A stretch of DNA of 64,000 nt from Pigmentiphaga sp. NML030171. GTDB taxonomy: Bacteria > Pseudomonadota > Gammaproteobacteria > Burkholderiales > Burkholderiaceae_B. Below are positions 25,152-33,727 of this stretch, in pieces; within the stretch, counting starts at the first letter, position 1, and each line of letters opens with the position of its first letter. The position numbers and the translations under genes were made by a program. The notes beneath the pieces were generated by a model. That model ran no database searches. It was not told the origin of the DNA and saw only the letters and a program-made list of their open reading frames with translations. The DNA is taken from NCBI RefSeq assembly GCF_002188635.1, contig NZ_NINX01000042.1, positions 1 through 64,000 of the forward strand. Direction: 5' to 3'.

Positions 25152-26672
25152 TCATACCGGATCGTCCAGTCCCAGCTGCACCTGCTCGGCCGCCCGCAGC
25201 ACCGCCCGCGCCTTGGCCTCCGTCTCCAGCCATTCCTTCTCGGGTTCCGAATCCGCCACCACGCCGGCGGCCGCCTGCGCGTACAGCATGCCGTTCTTGA
25301 TCACGCCGGTGCGGATGGCGATGGCCAGGTCCATTTCGCCGCCGTAGCTCAGGTAGCCCGCCGCCCCGCCGTATACGCAGCGCCGTACGGGCTCCAGTTC
25401 GTCGATCAGTTCCAGCGCCCGCACCTTGGGGGCACCCGACAGCGTGCCGGCCGGGAAGGTCGCGCGCAGCACGTCCATGGAACTCATGTCCCGGCGCAGC
25501 AGCCCGGTGACGTTGGACACCAGGTGCATGACGTGTGAATAGCGCTCGATCGCCAACTGGTCGGTCACCTGCACCGAGCCGATTTCGGCGATGCGGCCGA
25601 CGTCGTTGCGGGCCAGGTCGATCAGCATGACATGCTCGGCGATCTCCTTGGGATCGGCGCGCAGTTCCTCGGCCAGTGCCAGATCTTCCTCGGGCGTGCC
25701 GCCACGCGGCCGGGTGCCCGCCAGCGGCCGGATGGTGACCCGGCTGCGGGTCTCGCCCTGTTCCTGCACCGCCTCCTGCCGCACCAGGATCTCGGGCGAG
25801 GAACCGACGACGTGGAAATCGCCGAAGTTCCAGAAGTACATGTACGGCGACGGATTGAGCGAGCGCAGCGCGCGGTACAGCGACAGCGGCGAATCGCGGA
25901 AGGGCTTGGCGATGACCTGGCCCACCTGGACCTGCATCAGGTCGCCGGCGGCGATGTATTCCTTGGCCTTGCGCACGGCCGCCAGATAGTCCGGCTTCTG
26001 GAAGTCGCGGCGGGTCTCGGTGACCATGCTGGCCTGGCTGTACGGGATCTCGGCCGGGCGGCGCAGCTGGGCACGCAGGTCCAGCAGGCGGGTGCGGGCG
26101 CGGGCATAGGCTTCGCGCTGGCCGGGGTCCGCGTAGACCATCAGATAAAGCCGCCCGCTCAGGTTGTCGATGATGGCCAGTTCGTCGATCAACAGCAGCA
26201 GCAGGTCGGGCACCGGATCGCCCATGCCGGCGGGGTCGGGCTTGGTGCAGGGGCCCAGCCGGGGTTCGATGTGGCGGACCATGTCATGGCCGAAGTAGCC
26301 GGCCAGGCCGCCCACGAAACGGGGCATCCCGGGACGCAGCGCCACCTTGAAGCGTTTCTGGTATTCGGCGATGAAAGCGAGCGGATCGCCCTCGTGGCGC
26401 TCGACCACCTGGTCGTCGGTCACCACCTCGACGTTGCGGCCGCGCGCCCGGATGAAGGTGCGCGCGGGCAGGCCGATGAAGGAGTAGCGCCCGAAACGCT
26501 CGCCGCCCACCACGGACTCCAGCAGGCAGCTCATGGCGCCGCGCCGGGGCCCGCTCTGGGCCAGTTTCAGATAGAGCCCGAGCGGGGTATCCAGGTCGGC
26601 ATAGGTTTCGGACACCAGCGGGATGCGGTTGTATCCCTGGGAAGCCAGGGCCTGGAATTCGACTTCGGTCAT
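25152..26672 (-). CDS. trpE: anthranilate synthase component I
   Basis: A 506-residue chorismate-using enzyme, the first committed step of tryptophan synthesis. The feedback-inhibition element LLES followed by RYSFIG is present near residue 50, so Trp inhibition is expected. The chorismate site GTLSGAPKVRALELIDELEP is in the C-terminal half. ATG 26672 has GAGG about six bases upstream and gives a normal length. A leader peptide with six Trp codons lies 157 bases upstream. Its partner trpG is not next to it but at 6991-7560, beyond the catabolic block. Confidence 0.96.
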   Translation of the reverse strand: MTEVEFQALASQGYNRIPLVSETYADLDTPLGLYLKLAQSGPRRGAMSCLLESVVGGERFGRYSFIGLPARTFIRARGRNVEVVTDDQVVERHEGDPLAFIAEYQKRFKVALRPGMPRFVGGLAGYFGHDMVRHIEPRLGPCTKPDPAGMGDPVPDLLLLLIDELAIIDNLSGRLYLMVYADPGQREAYARARTRLLDLRAQLRRPAEIPYSQASMVTETRRDFQKPDYLAAVRKAKEYIAAGDLMQVQVGQVIAKPFRDSPLSLYRALRSLNPSPYMYFWNFGDFHVVGSSPEILVRQEAVQEQGETRSRVTIRPLAGTRPRGGTPEEDLALAEELRADPKEIAEHVMLIDLARNDVGRIAEIGSVQVTDQLAIERYSHVMHLVSNVTGLLRRDMSSMDVLRATFPAGTLSGAPKVRALELIDELEPVRRCVYGGAAGYLSYGGEMDLAIAIRTGVIKNGMLYAQAAAGVVADSEPEKEWLETEAKARAVLRAAEQVQLGLDDPV

Positions 26673-26741
26673 GCTTGCCTCGTATCGCGTGGAATGTTGG
26701 AGTTCCGCCGGCCCCTGTCCGGAACGCACGAGCAGACATGC

Positions 26742-26765
26742 CCCGACGGTCCGGCAGGACTCGGG
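26742..26765 (-). promoter_or_regulatory. hairpin between trpL and trpE, candidate attenuator element
   Basis: On the reverse strand CCCGA-GTCC-TGCC-GGAC-CG-TCGGG folds into a nine-pair stem with a two-base bulge, located between the leader peptide stop and trpE. It could be the terminator or a pause/sequestering stem of the attenuator. It is not followed by a T-run, so a classical terminator is not shown. Confidence 0.45.
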
Positions 26766-26829
26766 CGGGGAGATTCGTATCGGGATTTGCTAGGGGCCGC
26801 TTAGCGCGCTGGCTTACGGCCGGAGAGAA

Positions 26830-26907
26830 TCACCACCACCCGGCAGACGAACGCCACCAGCGCCACCAGGCGCAGGTTTGAGCGGACGACCGAGTCATGG
26901 CAACCAT
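26830..26907 (-). CDS. trpL: trp operon leader peptide with three Trp-Trp pairs
   Basis: A 25-residue frame starts at ATG 26907, 27 bases after the gph stop, and ends at TGA 26830, 157 bases before trpE. It has Trp at residues 14, 15, 17, 18, 24 and 25, the last two directly before the stop. Six Trp in 25 residues directly upstream of trpE is the signature of ribosome-mediated transcription attenuation: low charged tRNA-Trp stalls the ribosome and allows trpE expression. An internal ATG at residue 4 is an alternative start. No clear Shine-Dalgarno is seen for either. Confidence 0.9.
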   Translation of the reverse strand: MVAMTRSSAQTCAWWRWWRSSAGWW

Positions 26908-26934
26908 AGTGCGGGAAAAGACCCTGGGAAGAAA

Positions 26935-27645
26935 CTAGAACGACGCCGGCGGAACCACCGTGGTGCGGGACAGGACCTGCGACTGGGAAATCCATTGTGC
27001 CGCGTCGACGAGCGTGGAAACTATACCATCGGACTCGATGGCATGCACATCCCGCCCCTCGTTGTAACCGTAGGGGACGAGCAGCACGCGGCAACCGGCC
27101 GCCTTGGCCGCCGACGCATCGTTCATGGAGTCGCCCACCACCACGGCCTCGGCCGGCGTGACGCCCAGCAATTCACACGCATGCAGCACGGGGTCGGGAT
27201 CCGGTTTCTTGCGGGCCACGCTGTCGCCGCTGACCACGGCGTCGAAATAGGCGCGCAGCCCGATCCGCTCCAGGAGCGGACCGGTGAACTCGGCCGGCTT
27301 GTTGGTCACGACCGCGATGCGCAGGCCCTGTGCCTTCATGGCCTGCAGGCCCTCGAGCACGCCGTCGAAGATGCGGGCGGTCTCGCCGTTGACCTCCTGG
27401 TAGGCATGGCGGAAGACATCCAGTGCCTCCGGAAAACGCTCCTGCCCGGCGCGGCCGTCCAGGCTGCCCGACAGCGCGCGGTGCACCAGGTTCTCCATGC
27501 CCTTGCCGACGAAGGTGGCGATCACGTCCTCGCGCAGGGGCACCAGTCCGAATTCGACCCGCATGACGTTCGCCGCGCGCGCCAGGTCTGGCACGGAATC
27601 CACCAGGGTCCCGTCGAGATCGATCAGTACGGCGCGAAAACTCAT
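26935..27645 (-). CDS. gph: phosphoglycolate phosphatase
   Basis: A 236-residue HAD-superfamily phosphatase. Motif I is IDLDGTLVDS at 8-17 (nucleophile Asp), motif II is AVVTNKPAEF and motifs III-IV are RKKPDPDP and VVVGDSMNDASAAKAAG. It removes phosphate from 2-phosphoglycolate formed by DNA repair or oxygenation. It lies between rpe and trpL-trpE on the same strand, the order rpe-gph-trpE that I recall for other Burkholderiales. It probably shares a transcript with rpe. Confidence 0.92.
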   Translation of the reverse strand: MSFRAVLIDLDGTLVDSVPDLARAANVMRVEFGLVPLREDVIATFVGKGMENLVHRALSGSLDGRAGQERFPEALDVFRHAYQEVNGETARIFDGVLEGLQAMKAQGLRIAVVTNKPAEFTGPLLERIGLRAYFDAVVSGDSVARKKPDPDPVLHACELLGVTPAEAVVVGDSMNDASAAKAAGCRVLLVPYGYNEGRDVHAIESDGIVSTLVDAAQWISQSQVLSRTTVVPPASF

Positions 27646-27672
27646 GCTGGCTCCTTGCTTGCCGGGTCCGGC

Positions 27673-28389
27673 TCAGGCGTAGGACGCATCGCCCTTGGCG
27701 ATCTGCGCACGCATTTCCTTGATGACCGCCGCGTAGTCGGGCTTGCCGAAGATGGCCGACCCGGCGACGAAGGTATCGGCGCCCGCCGCGCGGATGGCGG
27801 CGATGTTGTCGGCCTTGACCCCGCCGTCGACCTCCAGCGCGATGACGCGGCCGGTTTCCGCCTGCCAGCGATCCAGCCGCGTGCGCGCCTGGCGCAGCTT
27901 GTCCAGCGTGGAAGGCAGGAAGCTCTGGCCCCCGAAGCCGGGGTTGACCGACATCAGCAGCACGATGTCCAGCTTGTCCATCACGTAATCCATCCAGTCC
28001 AGGGGCGTGGCGGGGTTGAACACCAGCCCGGCCTGGCAGCCGTGGTCGCGGATCAGCGCCAGGGTACGGTCGACGTGGCGCGAGGCCTCGGGGTGGAAGG
28101 TGATGACGTCGGCGCCGGCCTTGGCGAACATCGGGATCAGCGCATCCACCGGCTCCACCATCAGGTGCACGTCGATGGGCACCTGCACGTGGGGGCGGAT
28201 GGCCTCACAGACCATGGGGCCGATGGTCAGGTTGGGCACGTAATGGTTGTCCATCACGTCGAAATGTATCCAATCCGCACCGGCGGCCACGACATTGCGC
28301 ACCTCTTCCCCCAAGCGGGCGAAATCGGCGGATAGAATGCTGGGGGCGATACGCGTGGAAGCGGGCCCGGAAATGGTGAAGGCTGGCAT
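27673..28389 (-). CDS. rpe: ribulose-phosphate 3-epimerase
   Basis: A 238-residue TIM-barrel epimerase of the pentose phosphate pathway interconverting ribulose 5-phosphate and xylulose 5-phosphate. [17 protein letters not shown] near 12, [12 protein letters not shown] near 43, [14 protein letters not shown] near 150 and [11 protein letters not shown] near 185 supply the metal and catalytic residues. ATG 28389 is chosen because the following MPAFTIS... leads straight into the conserved barrel; an earlier in-frame start adds non-conserved sequence. gph follows after 27 bases. Confidence 0.95.
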   Translation of the reverse strand: MPAFTISGPASTRIAPSILSADFARLGEEVRNVVAAGADWIHFDVMDNHYVPNLTIGPMVCEAIRPHVQVPIDVHLMVEPVDALIPMFAKAGADVITFHPEASRHVDRTLALIRDHGCQAGLVFNPATPLDWMDYVMDKLDIVLLMSVNPGFGGQSFLPSTLDKLRQARTRLDRWQAETGRVIALEVDGGVKADNIAAIRAAGADTFVAGSAIFGKPDYAAVIKEMRAQIAKGDASYA

Positions 28390-28509
28390 AAGATATTCCG
28401 TTTGCAGGAGCAGGCCCGCCCGGCATCCCGGCGGACGCCATGCCCGCGGATGCCGGCCCGGCCGGATGCCTCCCATTGTAGAAGCTTGTCAGACCCCTAT
28501 GGCGCACGC

Positions 28510-28884
28510 ATGAAATCTCATGAACTGACGGTTACCGTACAGCCCCGCTACCTGGCCGATCAATCCGACCCCGGCAAGCTGCAATACGTCTTTGCGTACA
28601 CCATCCGCATCACCAACACCGGATCCGAACCCGCCCAGCTGATCAGCCGCCACTGGATCATCACCGACGGCAACCAGCAGGAGCAGGAAGTCCGGGGCCT
28701 GGGGGTCGTGGGCCAGCAACCCCTGCTGCAGCCCGGCGAAAGCTTCGAATACACCAGCGGCTGCCCGCTTTCGACGCCGGTGGGCACCATGCGCGGCACC
28801 TACCACTGCGTCGGCGAGAACGGCATGCCCTTCGAGGTCGACATCCCCGAATTCGTCCTGGCCATGCCCCGGACGTTGCACTGA
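28510..28884 (+). CDS. apaG: ApaG (Co2+/Mg2+ efflux-associated protein)
   Basis: A 124-residue ApaG/fibronectin-III-like protein. The conserved FAYTIRITNTGSEPAQLISRHW, the PLLQPGESFEYTSGCPLSTPVGTM segment and a C-terminal DIPEFVLAMP are all present at family length (about 125). In enterobacteria it is linked to divalent cation efflux; its biochemical role is not settled. It is divergent from rpe with a 120-base gap. Confidence 0.95.
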   Translation: MKSHELTVTVQPRYLADQSDPGKLQYVFAYTIRITNTGSEPAQLISRHWIITDGNQQEQEVRGLGVVGQQPLLQPGESFEYTSGCPLSTPVGTMRGTYHCVGENGMPFEVDIPEFVLAMPRTLH

Positions 28885-28893
28885 TGAGCGCCC

Positions 28894-29097
28894 CTACTCC
28901 TCGCCGGCATCTGTCCCAGAACGCAACGGTGGGGACACAGGATGCGGCGGATCCGGCTTTGCCGGTCCGCTCGCATCGCCCCCTGGGGGGCGCGCGGAGC
29001 GCGTAGGGGGGGGATTGACCCTGCCTCGCATGGTCCACACCACGATGAATATGAGTATGGAAAGCGCCAGGAACGCTTCCAGCAGGAGCAACCACAT
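28894..29097 (-). CDS. small membrane protein, tail encoded by a repeat element
   Basis: A 67-residue frame whose N-terminal half is one clear membrane helix (WLLLLEAFLALSILIFIVVW, residues 2-21) followed by a basic segment. AAGGGA six bases before ATG 29097 is a good ribosome site. The Pro-rich tail from about residue 30 is encoded by a GC-rich intergenic repeat (28975-29012), so the tail may have been gained when the repeat entered. Its start lies back to back with the mltA start. I do not recognise a function, and it may be a chance frame. Confidence 0.45.
   Translation of the reverse strand: MWLLLLEAFLALSILIFIVVWTMRGRVNPPPTRSARPPGGDASGPAKPDPPHPVSPPLRSGTDAGEE
28975..29012. repeat. GC-rich intergenic repeat (second copy type)
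   Basis: CCCCCTGGGGGG, a GCGCGCGGAGCGCG palindrome, TAG and a run of eight G follow one another. The build recalls the element at 818-880. It overlaps the end of the small membrane-protein frame. From memory, near-identical elements are scattered through Bordetella and Achromobacter chromosomes. Confidence 0.5.
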
Positions 29098-29098
29098 A

Positions 29099-30487
29099 AT
29101 GTCCCTTCGCGAGTTCATTGCCAGGAACTGGCATTGCCGCCAATTTAACCGCTTCCCCCTGTCCGCGCTCGCCCTGGCCGCGGCCATGGCCGGATGCGCG
29201 CAGCCGACCGGCACGGGCCAGGCCCCGCAGGACACAGGCACGGCGCCGTCCCAGCCCGCCGTGACCGCCCCGCCGGCCACGGTAGCGCCTCCGCCGGTGC
29301 CCGACAGCGCGCGGCCGCTGCCCCCGCCCGTTCCCCGGCCGGCCAGCAAGCCCGCCCTGCAAAGCAGCAAGCACTTCGTGCGCGGGACCTGGCAGCAGTT
29401 GCCGGGCTGGCGTACCGATACGGTCGAGGCGATCTGGCGTCCGTTCCTGGCCAATTGCCGGTCCATCATCCTGCGCACGGGCCGGCCGGTCTCCAACACC
29501 GCGCCTCCCATGGCCGACCCCTATGCGTGGCAGCAGGTCTGCGCGGCCGCGCGCGAGCTGCCGGCCACGCCCTCGGCGGACCAGGTGCGTGCCTTCATGG
29601 AACAGTGGCTGCAGCCGTGGTCGGTACGCGGCCCGGGCGGCGAAGTCGCCTCCGGCCTGGCCACGAGCTACTACGAGCCGCTGGTGCATGCCTCGCGCGA
29701 ACGCGGCGGCGCCTACCAGTGGCCGCTCTACGCGGTCCCGGCCGACCTGCTGACCATAGACCTGGGCGGCCTGTACCCGGAACTCGTGGGCAAGCGCGTG
29801 CGGGGCAAGCTCGACGGCAAGCGCGTCGTTCCCTACGACACGCGCGGGGAAATCGAGCGGCCCGAGCGCCAGCCGCCGGCCATCGTCTGGGTCAACGATC
29901 CGGTCGATGCCTTCTTCCTGCAGGTGCAGGGCACTGGCCGCGCGGTGCTCGACAACGGCCCCGGCCAGGGCAGCACCATCCGCGTGGCCTATGCCGACCA
30001 CAACGGCCATCCCTACGTGTCGATCGGCAAGTGGCTGATCGACAAAGGGGAACTGACGCCGGCGCAGGCATCGATGCAGGGCATACGGGCCTGGGCCCAG
30101 CGCAATCCGGCGCGCGTCAAGGAAATGCTCAACGCCAACCCGGCCGTGGTGTTCTTCCGCGAGGAAGCCGTGGCCGACCCGTCCGAGGGACCGCGCGGCG
30201 CCATGGGGCTGCCCCTGACGCCGCATCGCTCGCTGGCCGTGGACCCGTCCATCGTGCCGCTGGGCAGCCCGGTGTTCCTGTCGACCACCCAGCCGGCCTC
30301 GCGCCAGCCCATGAACGTCGTGGCCCTGGCCCAGGACACCGGCACGGCCATCAAGGGCCCGGCCCGGGTGGACCTGTTCTGGGGGTTCGGCGACGAGGCC
30401 GGGGAAATGGCCGGCCGCATGAAGCAGCCGACCCGGTTGTGGGTGCTGTGGCCGAAGAACGAAGGGGTGCCGGCGCCGGCGCGCTAA
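29099..30487 (+). CDS. mltA: membrane-bound lytic murein transglycosylase A, lipoprotein
   Basis: A 462-residue MltA that cleaves the peptidoglycan glycan strand from the outer membrane. The N-terminus has a lipoprotein signal with lipobox AMAGC at about residue 34-38 and then a Pro/Ala-rich linker. The MltA core (YEPLVHASRERGGAYQWPLY, VNDPVDAFFLQVQGTGRAV) and the C-terminal 3D domain (LAQDTGTAIKGPARVDLFWGFG, with DTG and DLF aspartates) are intact. AGGAG lies ten bases before ATG 29099. Its stop overlaps the convergent LysR gene by four bases. Confidence 0.93.
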   Translation: MSLREFIARNWHCRQFNRFPLSALALAAAMAGCAQPTGTGQAPQDTGTAPSQPAVTAPPATVAPPPVPDSARPLPPPVPRPASKPALQSSKHFVRGTWQQLPGWRTDTVEAIWRPFLANCRSIILRTGRPVSNTAPPMADPYAWQQVCAAARELPATPSADQVRAFMEQWLQPWSVRGPGGEVASGLATSYYEPLVHASRERGGAYQWPLYAVPADLLTIDLGGLYPELVGKRVRGKLDGKRVVPYDTRGEIERPERQPPAIVWVNDPVDAFFLQVQGTGRAVLDNGPGQGSTIRVAYADHNGHPYVSIGKWLIDKGELTPAQASMQGIRAWAQRNPARVKEMLNANPAVVFFREEAVADPSEGPRGAMGLPLTPHRSLAVDPSIVPLGSPVFLSTTQPASRQPMNVVALAQDTGTAIKGPARVDLFWGFGDEAGEMAGRMKQPTRLWVLWPKNEGVPAPAR

Positions 30488-31419
30488 GCCCTGCGCCGCC
30501 GGGCGCGCGCCGGCTGCACGTCGGCGCGCAGGCCGCGCGCCTCTTGCTCGAACGCTTCGTACAGCCGCTGGGCCGGGACGGTCAGCGGCGCGTCGGCCCG
30601 TGCCACCAGGTGGATCGTGGTCGCGGGCAAGTCGTCCGCGATCGGCAGGGCCACGAGATTCATCGCCGGCCCATGCCGCTGGAAGAATCCCTCGGGCACC
30701 ACGCCCAGGATGTCCAGGTCCGGCAGAATCGCCAACAGCGTCGAGAACGACTCGCACTCCAGGCGCACGTCGGGCGCCGGCAGCCCGCGCGACTCGAAAT
30801 CCATCCGCCGGGGGTCGCCCGGCCCGCCCGCCGGTCCCGTCAGCACCCAGGCGGCCTGGGCCAGGTCGGCCAGCCGGGTACGGTCCGCCAGCGGATGCCC
30901 GCAGCGGGCGGCGATCAGGTTCCGGCTCGTGAAGATGGGCTGGATGGCCAGGTCGCGCCGTGCGCCTTCGACCGGCAGCGGCCCGATCGCCAGATCCAGT
31001 TCCCCGGCCCGCAGTTGCGCGAACATGCGCGGATACAGCGTATCGACCAGCCGTATGCGCACCTGCGGCCAGCGCGCCCGGAAGCGCGCCAGGGCGCCGG
31101 GCCCGAGCAGGATGGCGCCGCCGGGCGACAGGCCCACGGTGACGCTGGCCTGGGCATGTTCGGTGTGCCAGGCGATCTCCTCGCGCGCCCGCCCCAGTTC
31201 GCGCATCACGGTGGCCGCCCGGGCCGCCAGCATCTCGCCCGCCGGCGCCAGCCTTACCCCCTTGGCGGTGCGCAGCACCAGCGTGGTCCCGAATTCGTCT
31301 TCCAGCTGGCGCAGCGATTTGGTCAGGGCCGGCTGCGAGACGTGCAACATCTCGGCCGAGGCGCGCAGGCTGCCGGTCTGGGCCAGCACGAGCAGGAGCT
31401 GCAATTGTTGAAGGCGCAT
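30484..31419 (-). CDS. LysR-family regulator, divergent from sulfatase gene
   Basis: A 311-residue LysR regulator. The N-terminal helix-turn-helix is LRASAEMLHVSQPALTKSLRQLED (about 17-41) and a type-2 periplasmic-binding-like effector domain follows from about 90. It is divergent from the sulfatase-cupin-Bug operon with a 119-base gap. It most likely regulates that operon in response to its substrate. No T-N11-A box stood out clearly enough to list. Confidence 0.9.
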   Translation of the reverse strand: MRLQQLQLLLVLAQTGSLRASAEMLHVSQPALTKSLRQLEDEFGTTLVLRTAKGVRLAPAGEMLAARAATVMRELGRAREEIAWHTEHAQASVTVGLSPGGAILLGPGALARFRARWPQVRIRLVDTLYPRMFAQLRAGELDLAIGPLPVEGARRDLAIQPIFTSRNLIAARCGHPLADRTRLADLAQAAWVLTGPAGGPGDPRRMDFESRGLPAPDVRLECESFSTLLAILPDLDILGVVPEGFFQRHGPAMNLVALPIADDLPATTIHLVARADAPLTVPAQRLYEAFEQEARGLRADVQPARARRRRA

Positions 31420-31538
31420 CGTCCGGAGGGTGATAACCCCAAGTAATCGATATCAAAAAAAGCGAAGAGCATGTCCGCGCGGCGCGGCCTAGGATTGCCC
31501 GTAACGAGCACGGCCAAACCTTACTCCCGGAGGCGCAA

Positions 31539-33242
31539 TTGTCCAAGCGCGTGAAGAACATTCTCTTCATCATGTGCGACCAGCTCAGGGCCGACTACCT
31601 GTCGTGCTATGGGCACCCGCGCCTGATGACCCCCAACCTGGACCGCCTCGCCGCGCGCGGCGTGCTGTTCGAGCGGGCCTACGTGCAGTCGCCGGTCTGC
31701 GGCCCGTCGCGCATGAGCTACTACACCGGACGCTATGTCCAGGCCCACGGCGCCAGCTGGAACTTCGTGCCGCTCAAGGCCGGCGAGATGACCATAGGCG
31801 ATCACCTGCGGCCGCTGGGCGTGCGCTCGGTGCTGGTCGGGAAGACGCACATGCGGGCCGACCTTGCCGGCATGTCCCGCCTGGGCATAGACCCCGATTC
31901 GACGGTAGGCGTGCGGATCGGCGAATGCGGCTTCGACCCCTACGAACGCGACGACGGCATCCACCCCTACTCGGGCCACGACCCCGACCCCGCCTACAAC
32001 GACTACCTGCGGCGCAACGGCTGCGACGGCGACAACCCCTGGGAGGCCTGGGCCAACACCGGCACCGACAGCGACGGACAGGCGCGCTCGGGCTGGTTCC
32101 TGAAGTACTCGCGGCTGCCCGCGCGCGTGCCCGAGCAGCACTCCGAAACCCCCTACATGACCCGGCGGGCCATCGACTTCATGCGGGAGGCCGACGACCA
32201 GCCCTGGTGCCTGCACCTGTCGTACATCAAGCCGCACTGGCCCTACATCGTGCCCGAGCCCTACGCTTCGATGTACGGTCCGGAGGATGTGGCGCCGGTG
32301 GTGCGCAGCGAGGCCGAGCGCCAGGATCCGCATCCGGTATATGCCGCCATGATGAGGCACCGCGTGTCGCGGACCTTCTCGCAGGACGGCGTGCGCGAGG
32401 CGGTGATTCCCGCCTACATGGGATTGATCAAGCAGATCGACGACCAGATGGGGGTGCTGTTCTCGTTCATGGAAGCAGCCGGCCTGATGGATACGACCAT
32501 GATCGTGTTCACTTCCGACCACGGCGACTACCTGGGCGACCACTGGATGGGGGAAAAGGATCTCTTCCACGAGCCCGTCATCCGGGTTCCGCTCATCGTC
32601 TACGATCCCGACGAGCGCGCCGACGCCACCCGCGGCTCGCGCTGCGCCGACCTGGTCGAGGCGGTGGATATCGCGCCCACTTTCCTCGATGTCTGCGGCG
32701 GCGCGCCGGTGCCGCACGTCATGGACGGCCGCTCGCTGCGCCCGCTGCTGTTCGGCCGGCGCCCGGCCGACTGGCGGCGGGAAGTGGTGTGCGAGTACGA
32801 CTACGCATTCCAGGACGCCCGCATCGAACTGGGCACCGCTCCGCGCGACGCCTGGATGCGCATGATCTTCGACGGGCGCTGGAAATACGTGCTGTTCGAG
32901 GGCTACCGGCCCATGCTGTTCGATCTCGCGTCCGACCCCGACGAGTTCGTGGACCTGGGCGCCTCCCAGGCGCCCGAGCACGAGCAGGCGCGGCGGCGCC
33001 TGCACGAGGCCCTGTTCCGCTGGGCGCTGCGGCCCCGCCAGCGCGTGACCGTGCCGGACGCCGCGATCGAATCGGTGGAAGTCCAGCCGCGCATCTCCGA
33101 GGGCGGCATCCTGATCGGCTACTGGGACGAGGACGACCTGGCCCGCGCCCGGCAATCCTTCAAGCCCCGGTTCTCGTCCACCAACCCGCTCGTCAAATCG
33201 ACCCTCGATCGCCTGACGGGCAAGCAAGGAGTCCCGCAATGA
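31539..33242 (+). CDS. type I sulfatase/phosphonate monoester hydrolase family
   Basis: A 567-residue alkaline-phosphatase-superfamily hydrolase. The formylglycine site is C54-G-P-S-R, and the metal ligands are in MCDQLRADYLSCYG (13-14) and FTSDHGDYLGDHW (near 330). No signal peptide is present, so it should be cytoplasmic. The start is TTG 31539 behind an excellent GGAGG five bases upstream. Size and layout fit phosphonate monoester hydrolase or choline-sulfatase relatives; the ester class cannot be told. The cupin gene overlaps its stop by four bases. Confidence 0.88.
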   Translation: MSKRVKNILFIMCDQLRADYLSCYGHPRLMTPNLDRLAARGVLFERAYVQSPVCGPSRMSYYTGRYVQAHGASWNFVPLKAGEMTIGDHLRPLGVRSVLVGKTHMRADLAGMSRLGIDPDSTVGVRIGECGFDPYERDDGIHPYSGHDPDPAYNDYLRRNGCDGDNPWEAWANTGTDSDGQARSGWFLKYSRLPARVPEQHSETPYMTRRAIDFMREADDQPWCLHLSYIKPHWPYIVPEPYASMYGPEDVAPVVRSEAERQDPHPVYAAMMRHRVSRTFSQDGVREAVIPAYMGLIKQIDDQMGVLFSFMEAAGLMDTTMIVFTSDHGDYLGDHWMGEKDLFHEPVIRVPLIVYDPDERADATRGSRCADLVEAVDIAPTFLDVCGGAPVPHVMDGRSLRPLLFGRRPADWRREVVCEYDYAFQDARIELGTAPRDAWMRMIFDGRWKYVLFEGYRPMLFDLASDPDEFVDLGASQAPEHEQARRRLHEALFRWALRPRQRVTVPDAAIESVEVQPRISEGGILIGYWDEDDLARARQSFKPRFSSTNPLVKSTLDRLTGKQGVPQ

Positions 33243-33691
33243 GGAACGAAACGCCCGACATCACCCGCGCCCATACCGGCATCGACGGCGTGTCGTGGAA
33301 CATCCTTGGCCAGGTGTACGTGCCCAAGCAGATGTCCGAGGACAGCTTCTCGTGGCACGCCACCTTCCCGATCGAGACCTTCGTGCCGCCGCACGTGCAT
33401 CCCCACCAGGACGAGTACATCTTCGTGCTGTCGGGCCGCATCGATCTCATCCTGGACGGCCGGCAGCAGAGCGCCGGCGCGGGCGACCTGGTGCGCATGC
33501 CGCGCGGCATCCCGCATGCCTTCTACAACAACTCCGGCGCTCCCGCGACGGCGCTGTTCTGGGCCGCCCCGTCGGGCAGGCTGGTCGAGCTCTACCAGCG
33601 CATCCACAATATGTCGAACCCCGCCGAGGTCGTGCAGACGGCGCGCGAGTACGGCGTCGTCTTCCTGCCCCCGGTCTCGGCCGCCGCCTGA
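33239..33691 (+). CDS. cupin-domain protein
   Basis: A 150-residue single-cupin protein. The metal motif HVHPHQDEYIFVLSG (HxH-x3-4-E) is near residues 55-70 and the second motif PRGIPHAFYNN near 95-105 supplies the last histidine. Such proteins are isomerases, dioxygenases or ligand binders, and the role here is unknown. It is translationally coupled to the sulfatase (ATGA overlap), so it may process the alcohol released by that enzyme. Confidence 0.85.
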   Translation: MRNETPDITRAHTGIDGVSWNILGQVYVPKQMSEDSFSWHATFPIETFVPPHVHPHQDEYIFVLSGRIDLILDGRQQSAGAGDLVRMPRGIPHAFYNNSGAPATALFWAAPSGRLVELYQRIHNMSNPAEVVQTAREYGVVFLPPVSAAA

Positions 33692-33727
33692 GACCGCCCG
33701 GTTGCCTCTTCCACGGAGTGTCCAGCC

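Noticed and set aside
26673-26934. A TrpR operator before trpE
   Set aside because: No sequence like CTAGTTAACTAG was seen; the leader peptide is the supported control.
28661-31573. A 970-codon reverse frame over apaG, mltA and the LysR gene
   Set aside because: It runs opposite apaG and mltA and shifts frame relative to the LysR gene; no conserved motif is seen.
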